NCBI RefSeq assembly: GCF_013055795.1 | Contig: NZ_JABETO010000036.1 | Span: 1 to 58,572 of the forward strand | Direction: 5' to 3' | Length of the DNA: 58,572 bases | Origin: Streptomyces sp. I05A-00742 | Lineage (GTDB): Bacteria; Actinomycetota; Actinomycetes; Streptomycetales; Streptomycetaceae | In this document: positions 51,051-58,572 of the stretch, one piece after another | Position numbering within the stretch: position 1 is the stretch's first letter | How the letters are laid out: each line of letters opens with the position of its first letter | Made by a program: the position numbers and the translations under genes | The notes under the pieces: model-generated | Told to the model about the DNA's origin: nothing | Databases searched by the model: none | What the model saw: only the letters and a program-made list of their open reading frames with translations

Positions 51051-52307
51051 GTGCGGACGGCAGGAGCGGCAGGGGCGCGGTCACGCGCGTGGTTACGGAC
51101 GCTGGAACGGCGGTCCGCGGGATGGCCGTTATGGGTACGGGACGCGCCGCTGGCGCTGTGCTGCACCGCCGCCACGATGGTCTACGTCAGTACGCCGTCG
51201 CCCGCGAACGACCTCTGGAACCGGCCCGACGCCCTGGCCTACGCGCTGATCTGCGTCATCAACCTGAGCCTGGCCGCCCGCCGGCTGGCACCCGTCCTCA
51301 CGTTCACCCTGACCAGCACCTTGTGGATGGTGTTCGTCGTCGCCGGCTACTGGCCGATCGTCAACAGCCTCTGCCCGATGGTGACCCTGTACGCGGTCGC
51401 GGTGAGCCGCCCTGTGCCGGTGGCCCTGGTCTGCGGCGTCTGCTGCGCCGGGTGCGCGGTGCTCTCCTCGGTGCTCGGCCACACCGACGACCTGGTCACC
51501 ACGGTCGCCCAGGCCGCGGTGATGCTCGGCATCATCCTGAAGTTCGGCGGCAACGCCCGCCAACTCGCCGAGCGCAACGCCGACCTGTCCGACCTGGCGG
51601 CCCAACTCCGCCGGGAACGCGAGGAGAACGCCCGTCGCGCCGTCGCCGAGGAGCGGGTCCGCATCGCCCGGGAACTGCACGACGTGGTCGCCCACCACAT
51701 GTCCGTGGTGTCGGTTCAGTCCGGACTCGCCCGCTATGTCTTCGCCACCGATCCGGCCACCGCCCGTGACGCCCTGGGCACGATATCGGCCAGCAGCGGG
51801 GAGGCGCTGGAGGAGATGCGCCGGCTACTGGCCGTGCTGCGGGTCGGCCCGGAGGGCGGGGAGGAGACCGGGCACGAGGAGGGCGACTGCCCGTACCACC
51901 CGATGCCCGGCCTGGACCGGCTGGAGGCGACGGTGGAACGGATGCGGGCGGTCGGCGTCCGCGTGGACCTGGAGGTCACGGGGGAGCGGCGGCCCCTCCC
52001 GGCCGGTCCCGACCTGTGCGCGTACCGCGTGGTCCAGGAGGCGCTGACCAACATCATCAAGCACGCCGGCACCGCCCGTGCGCTGGTCCGCGTCGCCTTC
52101 CGGCCGCACGAACTGGAGCTGAGCGTCACCGACGACGGCCGGCCGGTGGGCCGGCGGCGGGGGAACGTTCCGGCCAACTCCGCGCCGTCCGGCGGGCACG
52201 GATTGATCGGCATGCGCGAGCGCGCCAGGATCTACGGGGGAAGACTCGCGGCCGGCCCGCGGACGGACGGCGGCTTCGAGGTCCGGCTCACGCTTCCCCT
52301 CCAGTGA
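51051..52307 (+). CDS. NarL-type sensor histidine kinase
   Basis: 418-residue membrane kinase. About five hydrophobic segments (30-165) are followed by a coiled-coil region and the HisKA_3 dimer box ERVRIARELHDVVAHHMSVV with phospho-acceptor His210. The ATP domain has VVQEALTNIIKHA (N box) and GHGLIGMRERARIYGG (G boxes). There is no extracellular sensor domain, so the signal may come from the membrane. GTG 51051 is chosen because the upstream frame (to 50868) is non-conserved and TACGCT lies 6 bp before, fitting a leaderless message. Pairs with the regulator 21 bp downstream. Confidence 0.88.
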   Translation: MRTAGAAGARSRAWLRTLERRSAGWPLWVRDAPLALCCTAATMVYVSTPSPANDLWNRPDALAYALICVINLSLAARRLAPVLTFTLTSTLWMVFVVAGYWPIVNSLCPMVTLYAVAVSRPVPVALVCGVCCAGCAVLSSVLGHTDDLVTTVAQAAVMLGIILKFGGNARQLAERNADLSDLAAQLRREREENARRAVAEERVRIARELHDVVAHHMSVVSVQSGLARYVFATDPATARDALGTISASSGEALEEMRRLLAVLRVGPEGGEETGHEEGDCPYHPMPGLDRLEATVERMRAVGVRVDLEVTGERRPLPAGPDLCAYRVVQEALTNIIKHAGTARALVRVAFRPHELELSVTDDGRPVGRRRGNVPANSAPSGGHGLIGMRERARIYGGRLAAGPRTDGGFEVRLTLPLQ

Positions 52308-52328
52308 CCGGCGGGGGCGGAACCGATC

Positions 52329-53027
52329 ATGACCGGCGAGCAGGACGGCGGCGCGGGGATACGGGTCCTCGTCGTGGACGACCAGGCGCTCATCCGGGCC
52401 GGCGTCGCGGCCCTGCTGCGCGCGGCCCCCGGCATGACCGTGGCGGCCGAGGCCGCCGACGGGCAGGAGGCCGTCGACCTGGCCGTCGCCCACCGCCCGG
52501 ACGTCGTCCTGATGGACATCCGCATGCCCGGCCTGAGCGGCATCGCCGCCACCGAGCGCATCCTCGGCGCCGGCCTCGTCCCCGCGCCCAGGATCCTCGT
52601 CCTCACCACCTTCGACCTCGACGAGTACGTCTACGCCGCGCTGCGCGCCGGAGCCGCCGGCTTCCTGCTCAAGGACGCCGGGCCGCAGCGGCTGCTGGCC
52701 GCCGTCACCGCCGTGGCGGGCGGGGACACCCTCTTCTCGCCCAGCGTCACCCGCCGCCTCGTCGAGGCGTTCACCCGGCCGCGGGCCGAGCCCGGGCCGC
52801 CGCGGGACGGGGTGCTCGACGTGCTCACCGGCCGGGAACGGGAGGTGCTGCGCCACACCGGGCGCGGCCTGTCCAACGCGGAGATCGCCGGCGAGCTGGT
52901 CATCAGCGAGGCCACCGTCAAGACCCACCTCAACCGTGCCATGGCCAAACTCGGCCTGTGCAGCCGCGCCCAGGCCGTGGTCGTCGCCTACGAGAGCGGC
53001 CTGGTGACGCCCGGCGCGCGGCACTGA
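52329..53027 (+). CDS. NarL/LuxR-type response regulator
   Basis: 232-residue DNA-binding response regulator. The receiver domain has Asp17/Asp18, phosphorylation site Asp63 in VLMDIRMPGLSG and a lysine in FLLKDAG. The C-terminal LuxR helix-turn-helix reads LTGREREVLRHTGRGLSNAE followed by VISEATVKTHLNRAM. All signalling residues are intact. Follows its kinase closely; targets unknown, with the acyl-CoA dehydrogenase or genes elsewhere as possibilities. Confidence 0.92.
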   Translation: MTGEQDGGAGIRVLVVDDQALIRAGVAALLRAAPGMTVAAEAADGQEAVDLAVAHRPDVVLMDIRMPGLSGIAATERILGAGLVPAPRILVLTTFDLDEYVYAALRAGAAGFLLKDAGPQRLLAAVTAVAGGDTLFSPSVTRRLVEAFTRPRAEPGPPRDGVLDVLTGREREVLRHTGRGLSNAEIAGELVISEATVKTHLNRAMAKLGLCSRAQAVVVAYESGLVTPGARH

Positions 53028-53118
53028 GGCACGCCCCTCCGCGGGGCGCCATGAGGCCGGAACCTTGCGCGCGGTCTGGTAGACACCCTGCGAATCGGGT
53101 ACATACGGACCGGTAGCA

Positions 53119-53136
53119 CCGGTCGGTACCGACCGG
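53119..53136. promoter_or_regulatory. 18-bp perfect palindrome before acyl-CoA dehydrogenase
   Basis: CCGGTCGGTACCGACCGG reads the same on both strands; ACCGGT is repeated just before it at 53109-53114. It ends 34 bp before the start codon, the usual place for a TetR/FadR-type operator. Confidence 0.5.
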
Positions 53137-53170
53137 GACAACCGCCACGACTCAAGCGGCGAGGTGCCCT

Positions 53171-55105
53171 ATGTCCGCACCATCCGTACGGCCGGTCTCC
53201 GAGCGAGAAGCCCGCCGGGTCGCCGAGGCGGCCCGCGAGCAGGGCTGGCAGAAGCCCAGCTTCGCCAAGGAACTCTTCCTCGGCAGGTTTCGGCTCGACC
53301 TGATCCACCCCTACCCGACCCCCGCGCCGGAGGACGTGCGGCGCGGCGAGGAATTCCTCGCCCGGCTGCGCGCCTTCTGCGAGACCCGGATCGACAGCGC
53401 CCGCATCGAGCGCGAGGCCCGCATCCCGGACGAGACGGTCGCCGGGCTCAAGGAGCTCGGCGCCTTCGGGATGAAGATCGACATCAAGTACGGCGGCCTC
53501 GGCCTCACCCAGGTGTACTACAACAAGGCCCTGATGCTGGTCGGCTCCGTCAGCCCGGTCGTCGGCGCGCTGCTCTCCGCCCACCAGTCCATCGGCGTCC
53601 CGCAGCCGCTCAAGCTCTTCGGCACCCAGGAGCAGCGGGACGTCTTCCTGCCGCGCTGCGCCCGCACCGACATCTCGGCGTTCCTCCTCACCGAGCCGGA
53701 CGTCGGGTCCGACCCGGCCCGTCTGGCCACCTCCGCCGTGCCCGACGGGGACGACTACGTCCTCGACGGCGTCAAGCTGTGGACCACCAACGGCGTCGTC
53801 GCCGACCTGCTGGTCGTCATGGCCCGGGTGCCCAGGAGCGAGGGCCACAAGGGCGGGATCACCGCGTTCGTCGTGGAGGCGGCGGCGGAGGGGATCACCG
53901 TCGAGAACCGCAACGCCTTCATGGGCCTGCGCGGCATCGAGAACGGCGTCACCCGCTTCCACCAGGTCCGGGTGCCCGCCGCGAACCGCATCGGCCCCGA
54001 GGGCGCCGGTCTGAAGATCGCGCTGACCACGCTCAACACCGGCCGGCTGTCCATCCCCGCGATGTGCGTCTCCGCCGGCAAGTGGTGCCTGAAGATCGCC
54101 CGCGAGTGGTCCGCGGCCCGGGAGCAGTGGGGCAAGTCCATCGCCCGCCACGAGGCCGTCGGTTCGAAGATCTCCTTCATCGCCGCCACCACCTTCGCGC
54201 TGGAGGCGATCGTCGACATCTCCGGCCAGATGGCCGACGAGGACCGCAACGACATCCGTATCGAGGCGGCGCTGGCCAAGCTCTACGGCAGCGAGATGGC
54301 CTGGCTGATGACGGACGAGCTGGTCCAGATCCGCGGCGGCCGCGGCTACGAGAGCGCCGCGTCCCTCGCGGCCCGCGGCGAGCGCGCCGTCCCGGCCGAG
54401 CAGATGCTCCGCGACATGCGCATCAACCGGATCTTCGAGGGCTCCACCGAGATCATGCACCTGCTGATCGCCCGGGAGGCCGTGGACGCCCACCTGTCCG
54501 TCGCCGGCGACCTCATCGACCCGGAGAAGTCCCTGGGCGACAAGGCCAGGGCGGGCGCCAGGGCCGGCGGCTTCTACGCCCGCTGGCTGCCGAAACTGGT
54601 CGCCGGGCCGGGCCAGCTGCCGACCAGCTACGCCGAGTTCCACCCGGCGGGCCACCGCGACCTCTCCGGCCACCTGCGCTACGCCGAACGCGCCTCGCGC
54701 CGGCTCGCGCGCTCCACCTTCTACGCCATGTCCCGCTGGCAGGGCCGGCTGGAGACCAAGCAGGGGTTCCTCGGCCGCGTGGTGGACATCGGCGCCGAGC
54801 TCTTCGCGATGAGCGCGGCCTGCGTCCGGGCCGAGCGGCTGCGCGCCGAGGGGGCGCACGGCCGGGAGGCGTACGGGCTCGCGGACGCCTTCTGCCGGCA
54901 GGCGCGGATCCGGGTGGACGAGCTCTTCGACCGGCTGTGGACCAACACCGACACCCTTGACCGGTCGGTCGTGAACGCGGTGATGTCCGGGGCGTACGAA
55001 TGGCTGGAGGACGGGATCATCGACCCGAGCGGCGAGGGACCGTGGATCGCGGACGCGACCCCCGGGCCGTCCAAGGAGGAGAACGTCCACCGGCCGATCG
55101 GCTGA
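53171..55105 (+). CDS. Acyl-CoA dehydrogenase, long form
   Basis: 644-residue FAD-dependent dehydrogenase introducing the 2,3 double bond into acyl-CoA. The core (about 30-430) has ISAFLLTEPDVGSDPARLAT, KLWTTNGVVADLLVVMARV, IRGGRGYESA and the catalytic-glutamate region IFEGSTEIMHLL. About 200 further residues follow, helical and Arg/Ala-rich, making it much longer than the usual 380-400 aa and closer to VLCAD/FadE-like forms. GAGGTG is a good RBS for ATG 53171. The palindrome upstream suggests a dedicated repressor. Substrate chain length unknown. Confidence 0.88.
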   Translation: MSAPSVRPVSEREARRVAEAAREQGWQKPSFAKELFLGRFRLDLIHPYPTPAPEDVRRGEEFLARLRAFCETRIDSARIEREARIPDETVAGLKELGAFGMKIDIKYGGLGLTQVYYNKALMLVGSVSPVVGALLSAHQSIGVPQPLKLFGTQEQRDVFLPRCARTDISAFLLTEPDVGSDPARLATSAVPDGDDYVLDGVKLWTTNGVVADLLVVMARVPRSEGHKGGITAFVVEAAAEGITVENRNAFMGLRGIENGVTRFHQVRVPAANRIGPEGAGLKIALTTLNTGRLSIPAMCVSAGKWCLKIAREWSAAREQWGKSIARHEAVGSKISFIAATTFALEAIVDISGQMADEDRNDIRIEAALAKLYGSEMAWLMTDELVQIRGGRGYESAASLAARGERAVPAEQMLRDMRINRIFEGSTEIMHLLIAREAVDAHLSVAGDLIDPEKSLGDKARAGARAGGFYARWLPKLVAGPGQLPTSYAEFHPAGHRDLSGHLRYAERASRRLARSTFYAMSRWQGRLETKQGFLGRVVDIGAELFAMSAACVRAERLRAEGAHGREAYGLADAFCRQARIRVDELFDRLWTNTDTLDRSVVNAVMSGAYEWLEDGIIDPSGEGPWIADATPGPSKEENVHRPIG

Positions 55106-55217
55106 CCGGTTCCGCGCGGGTTCCCGGGGCCTCCGGGGCGCGACGGGAGGGCGGGGCCGGGGCGGCACCTCCCGGGCCCCCGCCCGGCGGACCCGCCCCT
55201 GCCCCCACAATGGGGGG

Positions 55218-56498
55218 ATGACCGACTCCCTCGCTGACCCGCATCTGCGCTACTCCGCCCCCACGCAACGGAGCGGTGGCCCGCGCGAGATCGTGATCCT
55301 CGGTTCGACCGGCTCGATCGGCACCCAGGCCATCGACCTCGTGCTGCGCAACCCCGACCGGTTCCGGGTGACGGCGCTGTCCGCCGCCGGCGGCCGCGTC
55401 GGGCTGCTCGCCGAGCAGGCGCACCGGCTGGATGTGCGCGCGGTCGCCGTGGCGCAGGAGGACAAGGCCCCGGCCCTGCGGGCGGCGCTGGCCGAGCGGT
55501 ACGGCGCCCGGCCGCTCCCCGAGGTCCTGGCGGGCCCGGACGCGGCCACGGAGCTGGCCCGCGGCGAGTGCCACACGGTCCTCAACGGCATCACCGGCTC
55601 CATCGGCCTGGCCCCCACTCTGGCCGCCCTGGAGGCCGGCCGGACGCTGGCGCTGGCCAACAAGGAGTCGCTGATCGTGGGCGGGCCGCTGGTCAAGGCT
55701 GTCGCCGAGCCGGGCCAGATCATTCCCGTGGACTCCGAGCACGCCGCCCTCTTCCAGGCGCTGCTCGGCGGCGCCCGCGGCGAGGTCCGCAAGCTGGTCG
55801 TGACCGCCTCCGGCGGCCCGTTCCGCGGCCGCACCAAGGCGGAGCTGGCCGCGGTCACCCCCGCGGACGCCCTCGCGCACCCCACCTGGTCGATGGGCCC
55901 GGTGATCACCGTCAACTCCGCGACCCTGGTCAACAAGGGTCTGGAGGTGATCGAGGCGCACCTGCTCTACGACATCCCGTTCGACCGCATCGAGGTCGTC
56001 GTCCACCCGCAGTCCTACGTGCACTCCATGGTGGAGTTCACCGACGGCTCCACCCTGGCCCAGGCCACCCCGCCGGACATGCGCGGCCCCATCGCCATCG
56101 GCCTCGGCTGGCCCGAGCGGGTGCCCGACGCGGCCCCGGCGTTCGACTGGTCGAAGGCGTCCACCTGGGAGTTCTTCCCGCTCGACGAGGAGGCGTTCCC
56201 GTCCGTCGCCCTCGCCCGGCACGTCGGCACGCTCGGCGGCACCGCCCCGGCCGTCTTCAACGCCGCCAACGAGGAGTGCGTCGACGCGTTCCTCGCCGGC
56301 GACCTGCCGTTCAATGGCATCGTGGACACCGTCGCCGAGGTCGTGGCGGAGCACGGGACCCCCGGCCGGGGAACCCGCCTCACGGTCCCGGACGTCCTGC
56401 AGGCGGAGACCTGGGCCCGGGCCCGGGCCCGTGAACTGGTGGCACGTACGGCATCCGCGGTCCGTACGGCCGGAGCGACCTCGGAGGCCCGCGCGTGA
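55218..56498 (+). CDS. dxr: 1-deoxy-D-xylulose 5-phosphate reductoisomerase
   Basis: 426-residue NADPH enzyme making 2-C-methyl-D-erythritol 4-phosphate, the second step of the MEP isoprenoid pathway. Visible motifs are ILGSTGSIGTQAID (NADPH), ANKESLIVGG, DSEHAALFQ (metal), SGGPFRG, WSMGPVITVNSATLVNKGLE and HPQSYVHSMVEF. All active-site blocks are intact. The ATG at 55218 follows six G residues; CACAAT just before could instead be a -10 box for a leaderless message. Overlaps rseP by 4 nt. Confidence 0.96.
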   Translation: MTDSLADPHLRYSAPTQRSGGPREIVILGSTGSIGTQAIDLVLRNPDRFRVTALSAAGGRVGLLAEQAHRLDVRAVAVAQEDKAPALRAALAERYGARPLPEVLAGPDAATELARGECHTVLNGITGSIGLAPTLAALEAGRTLALANKESLIVGGPLVKAVAEPGQIIPVDSEHAALFQALLGGARGEVRKLVVTASGGPFRGRTKAELAAVTPADALAHPTWSMGPVITVNSATLVNKGLEVIEAHLLYDIPFDRIEVVVHPQSYVHSMVEFTDGSTLAQATPPDMRGPIAIGLGWPERVPDAAPAFDWSKASTWEFFPLDEEAFPSVALARHVGTLGGTAPAVFNAANEECVDAFLAGDLPFNGIVDTVAEVVAEHGTPGRGTRLTVPDVLQAETWARARARELVARTASAVRTAGATSEARA

Positions 56499-57796
56499 CG
56501 ATTCTGATGACGGTCCTCGGGATAGTCGTGTTCGTGGTGGGCCTGCTCTTCTCCATCGCGTGGCACGAACTGGGCCACCTCTCGACCGCCAAGATGTTCG
56601 GCATCCGGGTCCCGCAGTACATGGTCGGCTTCGGTCCGACGCTGTTCTCGCGGAAGAGGGGCGACACGGAGTACGGCATCAAGGCCGTCCCGCTCGGCGG
56701 CTACATCCGCATGATCGGCATGTTCCCGCCCGGCGAGGACGGCAAGATCGCCGCCCGGTCCACGTCCCCCTGGCGCGGCATGATCGAGGACGCCAGGTCG
56801 GCGGCGTTCGAGGAGCTCAAGCCCGGTGACGAGAGCCGGCTCTTCTACACGCGCAAGCCGTGGAAGCGCGTGATCGTCATGTTCGCCGGGCCCTTTATGA
56901 ACCTCGTGCTCGCGGTGGTGCTGTTCCTCGGGGTGCTGATGACCTTCGGCATCCGCACGGAGACGACGCAGGTGAGCTCCGTCCAGGACTGCGTCGTCAA
57001 GGCGTCCGCCGCGACCGACACCTGCCCCAAGGACGCCCCGAAGTCCCCGGCCCACGCGGCGGGCCTCCGGCCCAAGGACAAGATCGTCGCCTTCAACGGC
57101 GACCCGACGCCCGACTGGAAGACGATCCAGAAGGACATCCGGAAGACCACGGGCCCGGCGACGATCACCGTCGAGCGCGACGGCCGGCGCATCGACCTGC
57201 ACGCCGACCTGATCAAGAACCAGGTCCAGAAGTACGACGGCGACGGCAACCCGGTCCGCGGCGAGTACGTCACGGCCGGATTCCTCGGCTTCGCCCCCGC
57301 CAGCGGCATCGTCCAGCAGTCCTTCGGCCAGTCGGTCGACCGGATGGGCGACATGGTGCAGTCCGGCGTCGAGTCCCTGGTCGGCCTGCCCGGCAAGATC
57401 CCCGACCTGTGGAACGCGGCCTTCGACGGCGGCGAGCGCAAGGCCGACTCCCCGATGGGCGTCGTCGGCGCGGCCCGGGTCGGCGGCGAGGTGTTCACCC
57501 TGGACATCCCGCCGTCCCAGCAGATCGCGCTGATGCTGACCCTGGTGGCCGGATTCAACCTCTCGCTGTTCCTCTTCAACATGCTGCCGCTGCTCCCCCT
57601 GGACGGCGGGCACATCGCCGGCGCCCTGTGGGAGTCGGTGCGACGGATGTTCGCGAAGGTCTTCCGCCGCCCCGACCCGGGCCCCTTCGACGTGGCCAAG
57701 CTGATGCCCGTCGCCTACGTCGTGGCGGGGATCTTCATCTGCTTCACCCTGCTCGTCCTCGTCGCCGATGTGGTGAATCCCGTGCGCCTCACGTGA
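56495..57796 (+). CDS. rseP: Site-2 intramembrane zinc metalloprotease (RseP/Rip)
   Basis: 433-residue membrane protease that cuts membrane-bound regulators such as anti-sigma factors within the bilayer. The zinc motif HELGH (His24-His28) lies in the first membrane segment, a PDZ-like domain in the middle (about 170-250) and the third ligand region NMLPLLPLDGGHI near the end. The GTG start overlaps the dxr stop (GTGA). The dxr-rseP-ispG order is conserved in Actinobacteria; the link to isoprenoid synthesis is positional only. Confidence 0.94.
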   Translation: MTILMTVLGIVVFVVGLLFSIAWHELGHLSTAKMFGIRVPQYMVGFGPTLFSRKRGDTEYGIKAVPLGGYIRMIGMFPPGEDGKIAARSTSPWRGMIEDARSAAFEELKPGDESRLFYTRKPWKRVIVMFAGPFMNLVLAVVLFLGVLMTFGIRTETTQVSSVQDCVVKASAATDTCPKDAPKSPAHAAGLRPKDKIVAFNGDPTPDWKTIQKDIRKTTGPATITVERDGRRIDLHADLIKNQVQKYDGDGNPVRGEYVTAGFLGFAPASGIVQQSFGQSVDRMGDMVQSGVESLVGLPGKIPDLWNAAFDGGERKADSPMGVVGAARVGGEVFTLDIPPSQQIALMLTLVAGFNLSLFLFNMLPLLPLDGGHIAGALWESVRRMFAKVFRRPDPGPFDVAKLMPVAYVVAGIFICFTLLVLVADVVNPVRLT

Positions 57797-57821
57797 GGGA
57801 AGCGGGGGACTGCCCCGGGGA

Positions 57822-57870
57822 TGCGGTGGCCGGGCGCGGCATGTGCCCGGCCATCGCGCGTTTGCGCGAT
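57822..57870 (+). terminator. Two overlapping hairpins between rseP and ispG
   Basis: Hairpin A pairs 57827-57835 with 57845-57853 and can extend outwards using 57854-57857. Hairpin B pairs 57853-57859 with 57864-57870 around GTTT. The two share 57853-57857, so their full forms exclude each other, as in an attenuator. No T-run follows. Confidence 0.5.
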
Positions 57871-57944
57871 GTTCGGGGCGGGATGTGCTTCCGGGGAGGC
57901 GCTTGCCGTAATCTCGGAGACCGGAGCCCGCCGATCTCGGGACC

Positions 57945-57977
57945 ATGATTCAGACCTTGGGGTTGCTCGCCAGATGA
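57945..57977 (+). CDS. 10-codon mini-ORF overlapping ispG
   Basis: ATG 57945 opens the peptide MIQTLGLLAR, and its TGA (57975-57977) overlaps the ispG ATG at 57974 as ATGA. Only a weak CGGGA precedes it, and ispG also lacks a good RBS. Coupled translation is possible, but with a peptide this short chance is a real alternative. Confidence 0.35.
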   Translation: MIQTLGLLAR

Positions 57978-58572
57978 CCGCGATTTCGCTGGGAATGCCG
58001 TCCGTTCCGACCAAGCTCGCCGACCGCAGGGTCAGCCGCAAGATCCAGGTCGGGTCCGTGGCCGTGGGTGGGGACGCGCCGGTGTCGGTGCAGTCGATGA
58101 CGACGACGCGGACGTCGGACATCGGTGCGACGCTCCAGCAGATCGCCGAGCTGACGGCCTCGGGCTGTCAGATCGTGCGGGTGGCGTGTCCGACGCAGGA
58201 CGACGCGGACGCGCTGAAGGTGATCGCGGCGAAGTCGCAGATCCCGGTGATCGCGGACATTCACTTCCAGCCGAAGTATGTGTTCGCGGCGATCGACGCG
58301 GGCTGTGCGGCGGTGCGGGTGAATCCGGGGAACATCAAGCAGTTCGACGACAAGGTCAGGGAGATCGCGAAGGCGGCCGGTGACGCGGGCACCCCGATCC
58401 GTATCGGGGTGAACGCGGGGTCGCTGGACCGGCGGCTGCTGCAGAAGTACGGCAAGGCCACTCCCGAGGCGCTGGTGGAGTCGGCTTTGTGGGAGGCGTC
58501 GCTGTTCGAGGAGCACGGCTTCCGGGACATCAAGATCTCGGTCAAGCACAACGACCCGGTCGTGATGGTCAA
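57974..58572 (+). CDS. ispG: 4-hydroxy-3-methylbut-2-enyl diphosphate synthase (partial)
   Basis: N-terminal 199 residues of IspG (GcpE), the iron-sulfur enzyme of the MEP pathway that reduces MEcPP to HMBPP. The TIM-barrel part is clear: VSVQSMTTTRTSDIGATLQQ, ADIHFQPKYVFAA, VRVNPGNIKQFDDKV and RIGVNAGSLDRRLLQKYG. The cysteine ligands lie in the missing C-terminal half. The frame runs off the window end. ATG 57974 begins MTAISLGMPSVP; it overlaps the stop of a 10-codon mini-ORF. Confidence 0.95.
   Translation, partial: MTAISLGMPSVPTKLADRRVSRKIQVGSVAVGGDAPVSVQSMTTTRTSDIGATLQQIAELTASGCQIVRVACPTQDDADALKVIAAKSQIPVIADIHFQPKYVFAAIDAGCAAVRVNPGNIKQFDDKVREIAKAAGDAGTPIRIGVNAGSLDRRLLQKYGKATPEALVESALWEASLFEEHGFRDIKISVKHNDPVVMV

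Noticed and set aside
1..58572. tRNA, rRNA, CRISPR array, insertion sequence or prophage
   Set aside because: No cloverleaf, ribosomal RNA signature, regularly spaced direct repeats, transposase or integrase motif was seen by eye; a covariance-model scan was not possible.

Overview
The window looks like chromosomal core sequence of a Streptomyces or very close relative. Base composition is very GC-rich throughout, coding is biased to G/C at third codon positions, many genes start with GTG, and the order (tandem signal peptidases, comM-like, dprA, whiG, rpsB-tsf-pyrH-frr-cdsA-rlmN, later gabT and dxr-rseP-ispG) is what I recall for streptomycetes. I saw no rRNA, tRNA, CRISPR array, transposase or prophage gene.

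Layout. 1-7 kb: three tandem type I signal peptidases, a Nudix hydrolase, a DUF2469 protein, then yraN, a ComM/YifB-type AAA ATPase and dprA with overlapping stops and starts. 7-9.5 kb: sporulation sigma factor whiG, a TetR regulator, the first copy of a dispersed nested inverted repeat, and an M23 peptidase whose frame runs on into that repeat. 9.8-15.7 kb: translation and lipid housekeeping (rpsB, tsf, pyrH, frr, cdsA, rlmN) with hairpins between several genes. 15.7-19.6 kb: a TPP riboswitch and a thiBPQ thiamine importer. 19.7-22.8 kb: a DMT-type membrane protein and a two-gene ABC system with a strikingly degenerate ATPase.

23-51 kb is dominated by catabolism of amines. A sodium-solute symporter, a ThDP-dependent enzyme and a divergent PucR regulator come first. 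They are followed by an Lrp regulator with a class III aminotransferase, a divergent aldehyde dehydrogenase, a PotD-like lipoprotein, potABC with a FAD amine oxidoreductase, gabT, a second PucR and a second aldehyde dehydrogenase. Together these could import putrescine-like polyamines, oxidise or transaminate them to aminoaldehydes and GABA, and pass the carbon to succinate. Interspersed are a Uma2 nuclease-like protein, a GDPD, a probable aminodeoxyfutalosine deaminase, two DUF4190 proteins around a NADAR protein, a PAP2 phosphatase and an orphan VirD4/TraD-like membrane ATPase.

51-58.6 kb: a NarL-type two-component system, a long acyl-CoA dehydrogenase preceded by a perfect palindrome, and the dxr-rseP-ispG isoprenoid/site-2 protease cluster; ispG is cut by the window end.

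The most interesting new signal is a 31-codon leader ORF in front of potA. It has a near-ideal Shine-Dalgarno, a proline-rich C-terminus and a stop that overlaps the potA start codon, which suggests translational (possibly polyamine-responsive) control of the transporter operon. A similar but shorter mini-ORF overlaps the ispG start.
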